A stretch of 64,000 bases of DNA, taken from assembly GCF_000237825.1 (NCBI RefSeq), contig NZ_CM001377.1:1-64000 (forward strand), read 5' to 3'. The DNA comes from Thermanaerovibrio velox DSM 12556 (GTDB lineage Bacteria > Synergistota > Synergistia > Synergistales > Synergistaceae). The notes below the pieces were generated by a model. That model was not told the DNA's origin. It did not search any database and worked only from the letters and a program-made list of their open reading frames with translations. Positions 53,470 through 62,350 of this stretch are shown piece after piece; the first letter of the stretch is position 1, and each line of letters begins with the position of its first letter. Made by a program: the position numbers and the translations under genes.

Positions 53470-54645
53470 TTGCCTCGCAAAATTGCTGTGATGACTGGCA
53501 GCAGGGCGGAATACGGGCTTCTCTACTGGTTGATCAGGGGGATAGCGGATGATCCGGATCTGGAGCTGAAGCTTTTGGTTGCAGGTATGCATCTTTCCCC
53601 AGAGTTTGGGAACACTTGGATGGAGATTCAACGGGATGGTTTTGAGATAGCAGCAAAAGTAGAAATGCTGCTTTCCAGCGATTCTCCAGTTGGTATTGCC
53701 AAATCTACTGGTCTTGGTGTTATAGGTTTTGCAGACGCGCTGGAGCTGATTAAGCCGGACATCTTGGTGATACTTGGAGATAGGTTTGAGGCGTTGGCTG
53801 CCGCAGTTGCAGCCCACATCCTGCGTATTCCAGTGGCACACATTCACGGTGGGGAGTGTACCTATGGCGCCATGGATGATGCATTCCGCCATAGCATAAC
53901 CAAATTATCGCAACTGCACTTTGTAGCAGCAGAGTCATATAGGCAGAGGGTCATCCAGATGGGAGAGCATCCGAATAGGGTCTTCTTGACTGGTTCTCCT
54001 GGACTGGATCACCTAGAGCACATCAGCTACCTTTCTGCTCAGGAATTGGAGAGCGACTTGGGCATTGGGCTGTCTCATCCGGTATTTCTTGTGACATATC
54101 ACCCGGTAACTCTGCACGGTAGCCCCGAAACGGCCTTTGCGAGTCTCCTTAGGGCGCTGGATGGGTTCCCCGAGGCGTCCATTGTCTTTACTTATCCAAA
54201 TGCTGATACCCATGGGCGGGTTATAGTGAGGATGCTTGAGGATTACGTGTCAAGACACCCTGAGAGGGCCAGAGCGGTGGCATCGTTAGGCCAGAGGAGG
54301 TATCTGAGTCTATTGAAGCATTGTGATGTGGTGATAGGCAACTCCTCTAGCGGCATTACGGAAGCTCCATCTTTTGGGGTTCCCACGGTAAACATAGGGG
54401 ATCGCCAGAGGGGTAGGCTTAGGGCGGCTTCCGTAATAGATTGCGAGGAAGATGAGGGGGCGATCAGGGGGGCAATACAAAGGGCGCTGTCCCCTGAGTT
54501 CAGGAATTCGGCATTAAGGGCCGATAACCCCTACGGGAAGCTCGGGGCATCCAGGAGGATAATAAAGATCCTTAAGGAATTCCCCTTAGAGGGTATCCTT
54601 GAAAAGGGGTTCTTCGATCTTCCGCTAACCGCTGATTATAGATAG
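53470..54645 (+). CDS. legG: Hydrolysing nucleotide-sugar 2-epimerase (NeuC/LegG family)
   Basis: A 391-residue GT-B-fold enzyme that releases the nucleotide from an N-acetylated sugar nucleotide with epimerisation at C2, giving the hexose for nonulosonate synthesis. Features are KIAVMTGSRAEYGLLYWLI, LILGDRFEALAAAVAAHI-like ILVILGDRFEALAAA, VAHIHGGECTYGAMDDAFRH and GNSSSGITEAPSFGVPTVNIGDRQRGR. TTG 53470 is preferred (ggggaga upstream); the frame extends to ATG 53437. The context of LegB and NeuB-type genes suggests the LegG role. Confidence 0.88.
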   Translation: MPRKIAVMTGSRAEYGLLYWLIRGIADDPDLELKLLVAGMHLSPEFGNTWMEIQRDGFEIAAKVEMLLSSDSPVGIAKSTGLGVIGFADALELIKPDILVILGDRFEALAAAVAAHILRIPVAHIHGGECTYGAMDDAFRHSITKLSQLHFVAAESYRQRVIQMGEHPNRVFLTGSPGLDHLEHISYLSAQELESDLGIGLSHPVFLVTYHPVTLHGSPETAFASLLRALDGFPEASIVFTYPNADTHGRVIVRMLEDYVSRHPERARAVASLGQRRYLSLLKHCDVVIGNSSSGITEAPSFGVPTVNIGDRQRGRLRAASVIDCEEDEGAIRGAIQRALSPEFRNSALRADNPYGKLGASRRIIKILKEFPLEGILEKGFFDLPLTADYR

Positions 54646-54660
54646 AGTGGGGGTTCTTGA

Positions 54661-55745
54661 ATGCGCCATGGGGACGGCATCTATATTATAGCTGAGGCGG
54701 GGGTAAACCATAATGGCTCCTTGGATATGGCTCTGAAGCTGGTTGAAGCTGCCGCCAAGGCTGGGGCGGATGCGGTTAAATTTCAGACCTTCAAGGCCGA
54801 TCGGCTTGTGCGGAGAGGGACCCCCAAGGCGGCGTATCAAATGGAGACATCTGGGGCTTACGAGGGGCAGTATGAGATGCTTCGCCGTCTAGAGCTCTCG
54901 GAGGAGGATCATTTAGTCCTGATTGAGCGATGCAGGGAGTTGAAGATGGACTTCCTCTCCAGCCCGTTTGATGATGATAGTCTGGACTTTCTGGTTGGAA
55001 GCTTGGGTTTAAGGACCATAAAGATGGGATCTGGGGAGGTTACCAATGCCCCGCTTTTGCTCAAGGCGGCTAGCATGGGAGTGGATGTAATCCTTTCAAC
55101 TGGCATGAGCACCCTTGGGGAGGTGGAAGAGCCCTGGCCTGTCTTGCCTTCGGATACCTCAAGGTGAAGGATAAGCCTTCTAAGGAGGCATTGTTCAAGG
55201 CCTACAGCTCTGAGGAGGGGCAGGAGGTTTTGCGGGATAGGGTGACGCTTCTTCACTGTACAACCGAGTATCCGGCACCCCTGGAGGGGGTAAACTTGAG
55301 GTCCATGGTTACCATGAGGGAGGCATTTGGTCTTAGTGTTGGGTACTCGGATCATACTGAGGGGATAGGAATATCCTTGGCCGCGGTGGCCCTTGGGGCT
55401 GCGGTATTGGAAAAGCACTTCACGTTGGATCGTTCCCTACCGGGGCCGGATCACCGGGCTTCGTTGGAGCCGCTGGAGTTGGCCGAGCTTGTGAAGTCGG
55501 TTAGGGCTGTTCAGTTGGCCTTGGGAAGTCAGATAAAGGTGCCATCCAGTTTCGAGTGGGAAAATCGGCGTTTGGTGAGAAGGAGCGTTGTTGCAAGGCG
55601 GACCATCCAGAGAGGGGAAGTCTTTGCGGAGGACAACCTCACGTGCAAGCGCCCGGGTACTGGGTTGCCGCCTTCTGATGTGTGGCGGTTATTGGGGAAG
55701 CCCTCCTCCAGGGATTACATTGACGATGAGATGGTAGAAGATTAG
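54661..55745 (+). pseudogene. legI: NeuB/LegI-type nonulosonate synthase, frameshifted
   Basis: Condenses a hexosamine with phosphoenolpyruvate to form a nine-carbon acid. The first frame has YIIAEAGVNHNGSLDMALKL, AVKFQTFKADRLVR and IKMGSGEVTNAPLLLKA. It fails after TLGEVEE, near 55131. One missing G explains it: GAAGAGCCCTGG should read GAAGAGGCCCTGG, continuing EALACLAFGYLKVKDK into the second frame. That frame carries LLHCTTEYPAP, GLSVGYSDHTEG and a C-terminal SAF domain (RRSVVARRTIQRGEVF). As the only neuB-type gene in the cluster, it is probably intact in the organism. Confidence 0.85.
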
Positions 55746-55758
55746 TGGATTTTATCTA

Positions 55759-56409
55759 ATGGCTTCTTCGGATCTGCTGCAGGGACTTAGGTTGATAATG
55801 CTTGGGGCGGGAGGCCATGCCTCGGTTCTCCTGGATCTTCTTTCTCGCTTGGGGCACTCCGTACATGGGGTAGTCACCCCTGAGCTTAAGGTGGGAGATA
55901 GCTGGGAGGGGGTTCCGGTTCTTGGGGATGACTCTTCTCTGGAGAGGGTCTCCGCGCATGGGGTGGGATTGATTAACGGTCTTGGGGCTAATCCAAGCTG
56001 TGATGCGAGGAACCGCCTTTACAGCAGGTTTAAGAGGCTTGGGTTTTACTTCCCTCCCTTGGTCCATCCCATGGCTGTTTTGCCCCAAAATTTGGAGCTG
56101 CCCCAGGGATGCCAAATCATGGCTGGTGCGGTGGTCCAAAAAGGGGTCGTGTTAGGGGAGAACAGCGTTATAAACACCAGAGCCAGTGTGGATCATCATT
56201 GTGTGATAGGAGATGGTGCCTTTGTAAGCCCCGGAGCCGTCCTGTGCGGAGGGGTATTGGTTGGCCGGGGGGCGTTTATAGGAGCTGGGGCTGTGGTGCT
56301 TCCCAATTTATCCGTGGGAGAAGGAGCTTTAGTGGCAGCAGGGGCTGTAGTGGTTCGAAACGTTTCTCCTGGTGCTAGGGTTATGGGGGTACCTGCGGTA
56401 GAGGGTTGA
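55759..56409 (+). CDS. NeuD/LegH-type sugar O- or N-acetyltransferase
   Basis: A 216-residue protein of the PglD/NeuD family. An N-terminal nucleotide-binding-like domain (LRLIMLGAGGHASVLLDLL) is followed by a left-handed parallel beta-helix of hexapeptide repeats (GAVVQKGVVLGENSVINTRA, DHHCVIGDGAFVSPGAVLCG). It would acetylate a 4-amino sugar or the nonulosonate. It follows the NeuB-type gene by 13 bases. LegH is the best pathway fit, but sequence alone cannot separate the alternatives. Confidence 0.85.
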   Translation: MASSDLLQGLRLIMLGAGGHASVLLDLLSRLGHSVHGVVTPELKVGDSWEGVPVLGDDSSLERVSAHGVGLINGLGANPSCDARNRLYSRFKRLGFYFPPLVHPMAVLPQNLELPQGCQIMAGAVVQKGVVLGENSVINTRASVDHHCVIGDGAFVSPGAVLCGGVLVGRGAFIGAGAVVLPNLSVGEGALVAAGAVVVRNVSPGARVMGVPAVEG

Positions 56410-56461
56410 TATGGGCTTGTGGAGCTTTGGTTATAATTAATCATAGTAGGAGTCAGATAAA

Positions 56462-57580
56462 ATGAGATATTGCAAAAGATGTGTTATGCCGGACACTCGT
56501 CCTGGGATAGTGTTTGATGATGAGGGGATTTGCTGCGCCTGTAGGGCATATGAAAGGCGCAAGGATATCGACTGGGATTCCCGGTGGAGGGAGCTTGAAG
56601 CCCTTTGTGATAAATATCGCAACAAAGGTGCATTCGGCTATGACTGCATGATAGCCGTTAGCGGTGGGAAAGACAGCCATTTCCAGACTTACATAATGAA
56701 GGAAAAGCTGGGAATGACTCCCCTTTTGGTTTCCGTAGAGGATAACTTCCCGATGACAGAGGCGGGCAAGCATAACCTGAAGAACATCTCCGAGGTGTTT
56801 GGGTGTGACATCATATCTTTAAAGCCCAACATTAGGGCCCAGAAGAGAATAATGCGAACCATGTTTGAGAGGTACGGCAAGCCAACTTGGTATATAGATA
56901 GGCTTATATATACTTATCCCCTTCACATGGCAGTGAAGTTCGGAATTCCCCTTTTGGTTTATGGCGAGAACGTCAGCTACGAGTACGGGGGGCCTGGGGC
57001 CGTTGAAACACCTTCTGCGAGGGAGCGGATCTACAATGGGGTTGCCGATGCGGTTCCCGTCGAGGAGCTGCTGGATGATGTGGTAACTACGAAGGATCTC
57101 ACCCTTTGTCAACCTCCGGTTAAAGATGACCTAGAAGGGCTTGAGCCCATATACCTTAGCTATTTCGTGCCGTGGAACAGCTATTCCAATTACATATTTG
57201 CGAAGTCTGTCGGATTTCACGATCTGACCCATGAATGGCATAGGACTCACAACATCGAGAACTTCGATCAGGTGGACAGCCGGGCTTATACGGTTCACTA
57301 CTGGCTTAAGTATCCCAAGTTTGGGCATCAGGTAGCCACGGATTACGCCTCCAGATTTGTTAGATATGGTCTTATCAGCAGGGAAGAGGCGGTGGAATTA
57401 GTGAGAAGGCATGATCATGAGTTGGACCCCCTGGCGCTCAGGGACTTCTGTCAGTTCTGCGGGTACTCCGAAAGGGAGTTCTGGAGCATCGTGGACAAGT
57501 TCTACAACAGGGAGATCTTCGAGAAGGACAGGTTCGGACGCTGGGTACTTAAAAAACCCGTTTGGGCGGAGGGGGCCTGA
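56462..57580 (+). CDS. N-acetyl sugar amidotransferase (WbpG/PseA/PtmG family)
   Basis: A 372-residue ATP-pyrophosphatase-fold enzyme. It has CxxC-type cysteines at the N terminus (RYCKRCVMPDTRPGI, CCACRAYERR), the PP-loop VSGGKDSHFQ, and a later LRDFCQFCGYSEREF. In Campylobacter and Pseudomonas, relatives convert acetamido groups to acetamidino groups on sugars. Presence here suggests the nonulosonate or its precursor is amidinated. ATG 56462 follows taggag. The next gene starts within its stop codon. Confidence 0.87.
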   Translation: MRYCKRCVMPDTRPGIVFDDEGICCACRAYERRKDIDWDSRWRELEALCDKYRNKGAFGYDCMIAVSGGKDSHFQTYIMKEKLGMTPLLVSVEDNFPMTEAGKHNLKNISEVFGCDIISLKPNIRAQKRIMRTMFERYGKPTWYIDRLIYTYPLHMAVKFGIPLLVYGENVSYEYGGPGAVETPSARERIYNGVADAVPVEELLDDVVTTKDLTLCQPPVKDDLEGLEPIYLSYFVPWNSYSNYIFAKSVGFHDLTHEWHRTHNIENFDQVDSRAYTVHYWLKYPKFGHQVATDYASRFVRYGLISREEAVELVRRHDHELDPLALRDFCQFCGYSEREFWSIVDKFYNREIFEKDRFGRWVLKKPVWAEGA

Positions 57581-58647
57581 TGGCACTAAGGGAAACGGCT
57601 TCCGTGGAGATGGTTTGCGTATCCCCCGAGACAAACCTTCGGAGGGTTTTGGAGATAATAAACAACGAATCTTCCCAATTTGTTTTGGTGGTAGATGCTG
57701 AGAGGCGCTTGGTGGGCGTGGCCACCGATGGGGATGTTCGTCGGGCGATACTAAATGGATACGGGTTAGAGTCACCGGTTTCTCTAGTCATGAACAGATC
57801 CCCCAAGTTGGCTTTTGAGGGTGAGCATTGGTGGGTTCTCCTCAACCGGATGAGGGATTACGGCATCCATTTTTTGATTAAAGTGGATGTAGACCGAAAG
57901 GTCTTGGGGGTAGTTCACTTTGCGGACGTTGCAATGCCCAAGCGACGCTCCAACCTGGTGGTCATAATGGCTGGCGGGAGGGGGCTTAGACTGGGAGAAC
58001 TGACCGCTAACTGCCCTAAGCCTATGTTGCCGATAGGTAAGAAACCAATATTAGAGATGATAATTGAGAAGCTGGCGACCCACGGATTTAGCAGGTTTTG
58101 TATATCAGTTAACTATTTAAGAGATCACATAGTAAGCTACTTTGAAGATGGGTCCAAGATGGGTGTTAATATATCTTACATACACGAGGATGAGCCCCTG
58201 GGAACCGCTGGTTCTCTGGCGTTTATAGATCCCTTACCCAGTGAACCTTGTATCGTGATGAATGGCGATATATTCACAGATCTAGATTTCGGAGCCCTTT
58301 TGGACAAACACGAGTCGTCTGGGCTTGATGGGACCGTTTGCGTTAGGGAGATAGCTTACGAAATACCCTTCGGAGTGATCGATCTGGGTAAAGAGGGGAT
58401 GATAAGCACTATACGGGAAAAGCCCACTCTTTCTTACATTGCCAACGCTGGCATATATGTGTTAAATCCCGATCTTATCGGTAGTGTGCCTCGTGGCAGG
58501 GCTTACCATATGACACAGCTAATAAAGGATGCTTTGAGGAGAGGAAAGAGGTTTGGGACAATGCTGTTGGATGGGATTTGGATAGATGTGGGGCATCCAA
58601 ATGACTTCGAAAGAGCGTGTGCTCTATTTGGGGCCAAAGATTCCTGA
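57580..58647 (+). CDS. ptmE: CBS-domain sugar-phosphate nucleotidyltransferase (PtmE-like)
   Basis: A 355-residue two-part protein. Residues about 8-120 are a pair of CBS domains (LVVDAERRLVGVATDGDVRRAILN), and the rest is a nucleotidyltransferase (LVVIMAGGRGLRLGELTANCPKPMLPIG, IVMNGDIFTDLDFG). PtmE of Campylobacter makes GDP-glucosamine for legionaminic acid. ATG 57580 overlaps the previous stop. The presence of PtmE favours the GDP route instead of the UDP route in this cluster. Confidence 0.87.
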   Translation: MALRETASVEMVCVSPETNLRRVLEIINNESSQFVLVVDAERRLVGVATDGDVRRAILNGYGLESPVSLVMNRSPKLAFEGEHWWVLLNRMRDYGIHFLIKVDVDRKVLGVVHFADVAMPKRRSNLVVIMAGGRGLRLGELTANCPKPMLPIGKKPILEMIIEKLATHGFSRFCISVNYLRDHIVSYFEDGSKMGVNISYIHEDEPLGTAGSLAFIDPLPSEPCIVMNGDIFTDLDFGALLDKHESSGLDGTVCVREIAYEIPFGVIDLGKEGMISTIREKPTLSYIANAGIYVLNPDLIGSVPRGRAYHMTQLIKDALRRGKRFGTMLLDGIWIDVGHPNDFERACALFGAKDS

Positions 58648-58679
58648 TCCGAGATTAAGGGCTAGAGGGTGATTTTGCC

Positions 58680-59372
58680 TTGTACGGAGGTATGCGTGTA
58701 TTGGGATTGATACCCGCCAGGGGTGGGTCAAAGAGGATTCCTGGAAAGAACGTTAAGCTTTTGGGGGGCAAGCCTCTCATAGCATGGACGATAGAATCTG
58801 CGATGAGGTCTCGTTACATTGACAGGGTGATATTGTCATCCGAGGACCAGGAGATCATAGAAGTGGCGTTGAAGCTGGGCTGTGAAGTTCCATTCGTGCG
58901 GCCCCAGCACCTAGCGACCGATGAGGCGAAGACCTCTGACGTGGTCATGCATGCGCTGGAGGAAATAGGGGCTGGATATGACTATTTGGTTCTTCTGCAG
59001 CCGACATCTCCCTTCCGTTCTTCGGAGGATATAGATGGTTCCATTTCTCTTTGCATTGAGTCCCGGGCTCCGTCGGTGGTTTCGGTGAGGGAGATAAGGG
59101 AGAGGCCGGATTGGATGTGTCTGCTGGATGATGCGGGGCAAGTCCGTTGTCCCCTGGCTGAATGTGGGGAATATGCGGGGCGGATGTACATACTTAACGG
59201 GGCGGTTTACGTGGTTAGCTGTCAGTGGTTTCTAGAGAACGGTGCTTTCATCGCTGACTCCACCAGGGCCTTCAAGATGCCCTGGTGGAGATCCGTTGAC
59301 GTAGACACGATGGAAGACTGGTTGTTGGCAGAACTCATCTTGGACAGGTACTTGTATCTTCTGGACGGCTGA
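58680..59372 (+). CDS. legF: CMP-nonulosonate cytidylyltransferase (LegF/NeuA family)
   Basis: Activates the nonulosonic acid with CTP to a CMP-sugar. The 230-residue product has the NeuA signature LIPARGGSKRIPGKNVKLLGG, the ordered ILSSEDQEI, QPTSPFRSSEDID and the metal Asp pair near SVDVDTMEDWLLAE. TTG 58680 is well spaced from gagggtgat; the internal ATG 58692 is too close to ggagg. It is the last gene of normal base composition before the AT-rich island. Confidence 0.9.
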   Translation: MYGGMRVLGLIPARGGSKRIPGKNVKLLGGKPLIAWTIESAMRSRYIDRVILSSEDQEIIEVALKLGCEVPFVRPQHLATDEAKTSDVVMHALEEIGAGYDYLVLLQPTSPFRSSEDIDGSISLCIESRAPSVVSVREIRERPDWMCLLDDAGQVRCPLAECGEYAGRMYILNGAVYVVSCQWFLENGAFIADSTRAFKMPWWRSVDVDTMEDWLLAELILDRYLYLLDG

Positions 59373-59522
59373 ATGCTGTCTTTGTCGTGTTCAAGGCTCG
59401 ACTTAATTATGATGAATGCAATTGTCCTGAGTGCAAACTGAGATACGGGCTTAGATGGTTGATATTTTGTTTGAAAGGTGCATGGGGTGAGGTGCTTTTG
59501 TTAAATAAGTGGAGGTGCTTTT

Positions 59523-60845
59523 ATGAAAAGAAGAGTTGTGGTGTTCTATGAGCATTTCGCTAGAGAATACGATACATGCAAAATGATAAAAAATAAGCTA
59601 GAAAACACGGGCGAATTTATCGTTGAAATTTTTTCTATTGCTTTTGAGTACTGTAGTGCCCTAGCTTATGCTAGAGATAACAAAACAGATATTTTGGTCA
59701 TGCCGTGGCTATATACTCTTGGTGATTATAAATTGTGCTTACCCTTTCTAGTATTTAATTCAGACATGATTATATTTAATTTGCATCACGAGCAGGTTTC
59801 TTCCCCAATGAGTGAACGTGCTAACCTAGGCAAGGATTTATTTGTAAGCAATAGGGTTTTCCATGTGGTATGGGGAGATTTATTTGAATCTAAGTTATTG
59901 AGCTTAGGCATACCTAACAATATTATATTTAAGGTGGGCTATCTTCGAGGGGATGCAGGGAGGTATTTTCATGGTGGTGAACGGAATAAAGTAAGATCAG
60001 AACTTGCTATGGAGTTTGGTTTAGACCCACAAAAACGATGGATTTTATTTGCAGAGAATAGGGACACAAAGATGATCAACAACAAAGAGTTATCGCATCT
60101 TTTGAGGATGGGGTATGATAAAGAAGATGTATTGGGATATGTAGATATAAAAATAAAATCATTAAAAAAGACTTTTGATGATTTTAGCTCTTTGCCCGAT
60201 AGTTTTTTTGAAAATAATGAGATTATATATAGAATGCACCCTGGCATGCTCTTTGTGGATGAAATAAAAAAAATGAAATGGTTTAATAGAATTAAAGTCA
60301 TAAATAGTTATTCAATATATAAATGGTTAAGCGCAGTTGATGTCAATGTTGTTTGGAATAGCACGTCTATTTTTGAAAGTGATGCTATGGGTGTTTTATC
60401 ACTAAGATATGATCCTTTAAATTTACCCAGTAAATATCTTGCTTATGGCTTGGATTTATATCCTGTTATTTCATCAATTGGTCAAGTTGATTGCTTGCCT
60501 GGTGGTTTTGCAAATAAGGGCTGCGGTATTTATAGTAAATTCATAGGGGCTGTAGACTCTAAATCATTTGACAGACTTGTCGATTATTTTTATTTAGCGT
60601 TAAATAAGAATAATATTTGCAGAAACAATGAAATTTGCGTTTTGGATGATTTTATGATGTTTTTGACTAAAAAATATTTGTTTGAGTTGTTGGCTGGATT
60701 ATTTAGTAAATTTAGGATTCTTAGTATATTTAAGTACCCAAAAACAGCTTATAAATTAAGGGATGATATTCCAAGCAACCCAATGTTACCTAGTTTAAGG
60801 TCTATTATTCATTTGTTATTTGAACTATATATTCTAAAACAATAG
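59523..60845 (+). CDS. Surface carbohydrate biosynthesis-type protein (predicted GT-B)
   Basis: A 440-residue cytosolic protein, likely of the family annotated as surface carbohydrate biosynthesis proteins, related to CDP-glycerol glycerophosphotransferase and GT-B transferases. The N-terminal half has IFSIAFEYCSALAYARDNKTDILVMPWLY. The C-terminal half starts with WILFAENRDTK and has IIYRMHPGMLFV and VNVVWNSTSIFESDAMG. ATG 59523 follows ggaggtg. Base composition is very AT-rich. The transferred group is unknown. Confidence 0.65.
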   Translation: MKRRVVVFYEHFAREYDTCKMIKNKLENTGEFIVEIFSIAFEYCSALAYARDNKTDILVMPWLYTLGDYKLCLPFLVFNSDMIIFNLHHEQVSSPMSERANLGKDLFVSNRVFHVVWGDLFESKLLSLGIPNNIIFKVGYLRGDAGRYFHGGERNKVRSELAMEFGLDPQKRWILFAENRDTKMINNKELSHLLRMGYDKEDVLGYVDIKIKSLKKTFDDFSSLPDSFFENNEIIYRMHPGMLFVDEIKKMKWFNRIKVINSYSIYKWLSAVDVNVVWNSTSIFESDAMGVLSLRYDPLNLPSKYLAYGLDLYPVISSIGQVDCLPGGFANKGCGIYSKFIGAVDSKSFDRLVDYFYLALNKNNICRNNEICVLDDFMMFLTKKYLFELLAGLFSKFRILSIFKYPKTAYKLRDDIPSNPMLPSLRSIIHLLFELYILKQ

Positions 60846-61344
60846 AACTAATCTATTCGTAGTTTTGCGATGCTCATATGCTGGCTTGTTTCTGTGTAAT
60901 AATATGTGGTAGTAAAACAAGATGATGCCATGCTATGGCTATGTGAAACAAGGAGGGCGAACCCAAGGCTAGGAAGCTGATGTTTTTTGCCTGGTTGGCG
61001 TTTTTGATCTTCGCTTAGTTGCTGTTTTTTTGCTAGTTCTAATATGCTTGTGACGGGTAAGTTAGATCTTATTGAGGAGCTAGTGTTGGGTTAGGGACTC
61101 AGGTGATTCAATGGAGTTGTTGAGGTAGATTGATTCGCATTTTGGGTGCTAGCTAGACGTTTTTGCTGTAATTAGTGATTGTGGTCTTTGATTAAGCCAA
61201 TAGATAAGCATAGATTATGCTTGTATGCCATATCGGGGCATCTGCGGTTAGCATGGATAGCTTTTGAGATAAAAACTTAACTATGGCTGAAGCTTGCTTT
61301 ATGAAATCTAGTTATTAGGTTGGGATGAATAAAGGGGCGATATT
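60846..61344 (+). other. Decayed sequence between two AT-rich genes
   Basis: No intact gene in about 500 bases. A good ribosome site (aaggagg at 60952-60958) is followed by a short hydrophobic reading frame, RKLMFFAWLAFLIFA then stop at about 61015-61018. A nearby frame reads MLVTGKLDLIEELVLG from 61044. The pieces together look like remains of a small membrane protein; a VanZ-like origin is only a guess. Multiple stops in all frames exclude a working gene. Confidence 0.35.
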
Positions 61345-62265
61345 TTGGTTAAGATACTGTTCAAGAGAACACACATGGCTTTTTTGCCAGAAATAGATGC
61401 GTATATTAAGTATTTTAACGAGATGCAATGCTTTGAGGCCTATGATTCTTTTGTTCTTGGGGAATATAGCGAAAAAGATTTTGATGTTATTTGGGAGTTT
61501 AAGGGACTAGGGGGTAGTAGGCCGAGAAATAGCGTTTTGATACATGAATATGCTTCTCTTTCAACCGGGTTGCTCCCCAAGTTTAAAAATTTATTTAAAA
61601 CAAAAATAAACCCCAGGCCAGATTTAAGAGTATTCCTTAATAATGACGTTATGCATGGCTTTGGTTTTAATGATGGCGTGGAGTTTTGTTTAAGGGATAT
61701 GGGAATAGACGAGAGCTTTCTCATTGCCAGGAACTCTATCAAGGATAAAGAGTATGATTTTGTTTATGTTGGTCCAGTGTCTAGAGTTAGGGGTATTGAT
61801 AGATTGTTATCTTTGTTTTCAAAAAATAAACTAGGCAAGATTTGCCTAATAGGAAACGTTGATGATGGAATTTACTCATCTTATAAAAATAATAAAGACA
61901 TTATTTTTGTTGGAAGAGTTCCATATAGTTGTGTCCCAGAAATAGCGGCAAAGGCTGTGTATGGTATTAATTTTATCCCAAATAAATATCCATATAACAT
62001 CCAAACTTCTACTAAGTTGCTTGAATATCTAGCATTGGGTTTAAAGATTATAACTACGGACTATAAGTGGTTAAGGCTTTTTGAAAAAAATAATAAATGT
62101 AATTTTTACAAGATAAGCGATAGAGATATAGATATTAACATAGAAGGGCTAAAAAGATATAATTTTGTTATTAATTTTGAGGCAGATAGATTTATATGGA
62201 AAAATATAATACATAACTCTGGAATAGAACAAAAAATATTAAAGTTAATAAATGAAACATCCTGA
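61345..62265 (+). CDS. Predicted glycosyltransferase (GT4-like)
   Basis: A 306-residue protein resembling the later part of GT-B family 4 transferases. The C-terminal half carries YDFVYVGPVSRVRGIDRLL, KNNKDIIFVGRVPYSCVPEIAA and NIQTSTKLLEYLALGLKIITTD, the last matching the E-x7-E-type donor-binding region. The N-terminal acceptor domain is short. The start is TTG 61345 behind aaagggg. It is AT-rich like the gene before it. Donor and acceptor sugars are unknown. Confidence 0.75.
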   Translation: MVKILFKRTHMAFLPEIDAYIKYFNEMQCFEAYDSFVLGEYSEKDFDVIWEFKGLGGSRPRNSVLIHEYASLSTGLLPKFKNLFKTKINPRPDLRVFLNNDVMHGFGFNDGVEFCLRDMGIDESFLIARNSIKDKEYDFVYVGPVSRVRGIDRLLSLFSKNKLGKICLIGNVDDGIYSSYKNNKDIIFVGRVPYSCVPEIAAKAVYGINFIPNKYPYNIQTSTKLLEYLALGLKIITTDYKWLRLFEKNNKCNFYKISDRDIDINIEGLKRYNFVINFEADRFIWKNIIHNSGIEQKILKLINETS

Positions 62266-62350
62266 TTGGCGTGTAGATTTAATAAAAACGTATTAGGGAT
62301 TGCATAAGCTTTAGTGTTTTAGCATATTTGTTCGTGAGGAGTGATGGCAA

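Larger units (their letters stand above)
59380..62340. other. AT-rich island, probable horizontally acquired segment
   Basis: From just after legF to just before the DegT aminotransferase gene the sequence is strongly AT-rich (runs such as aaaaaaataag, long ATT/AAT codon use), against a GC-rich background. It contains two genes and a decayed stretch. Boundaries coincide with gene ends. I see no integrase, tRNA or flanking repeats, so exchange within the polysaccharide locus is the likely mode. Confidence 0.75.
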
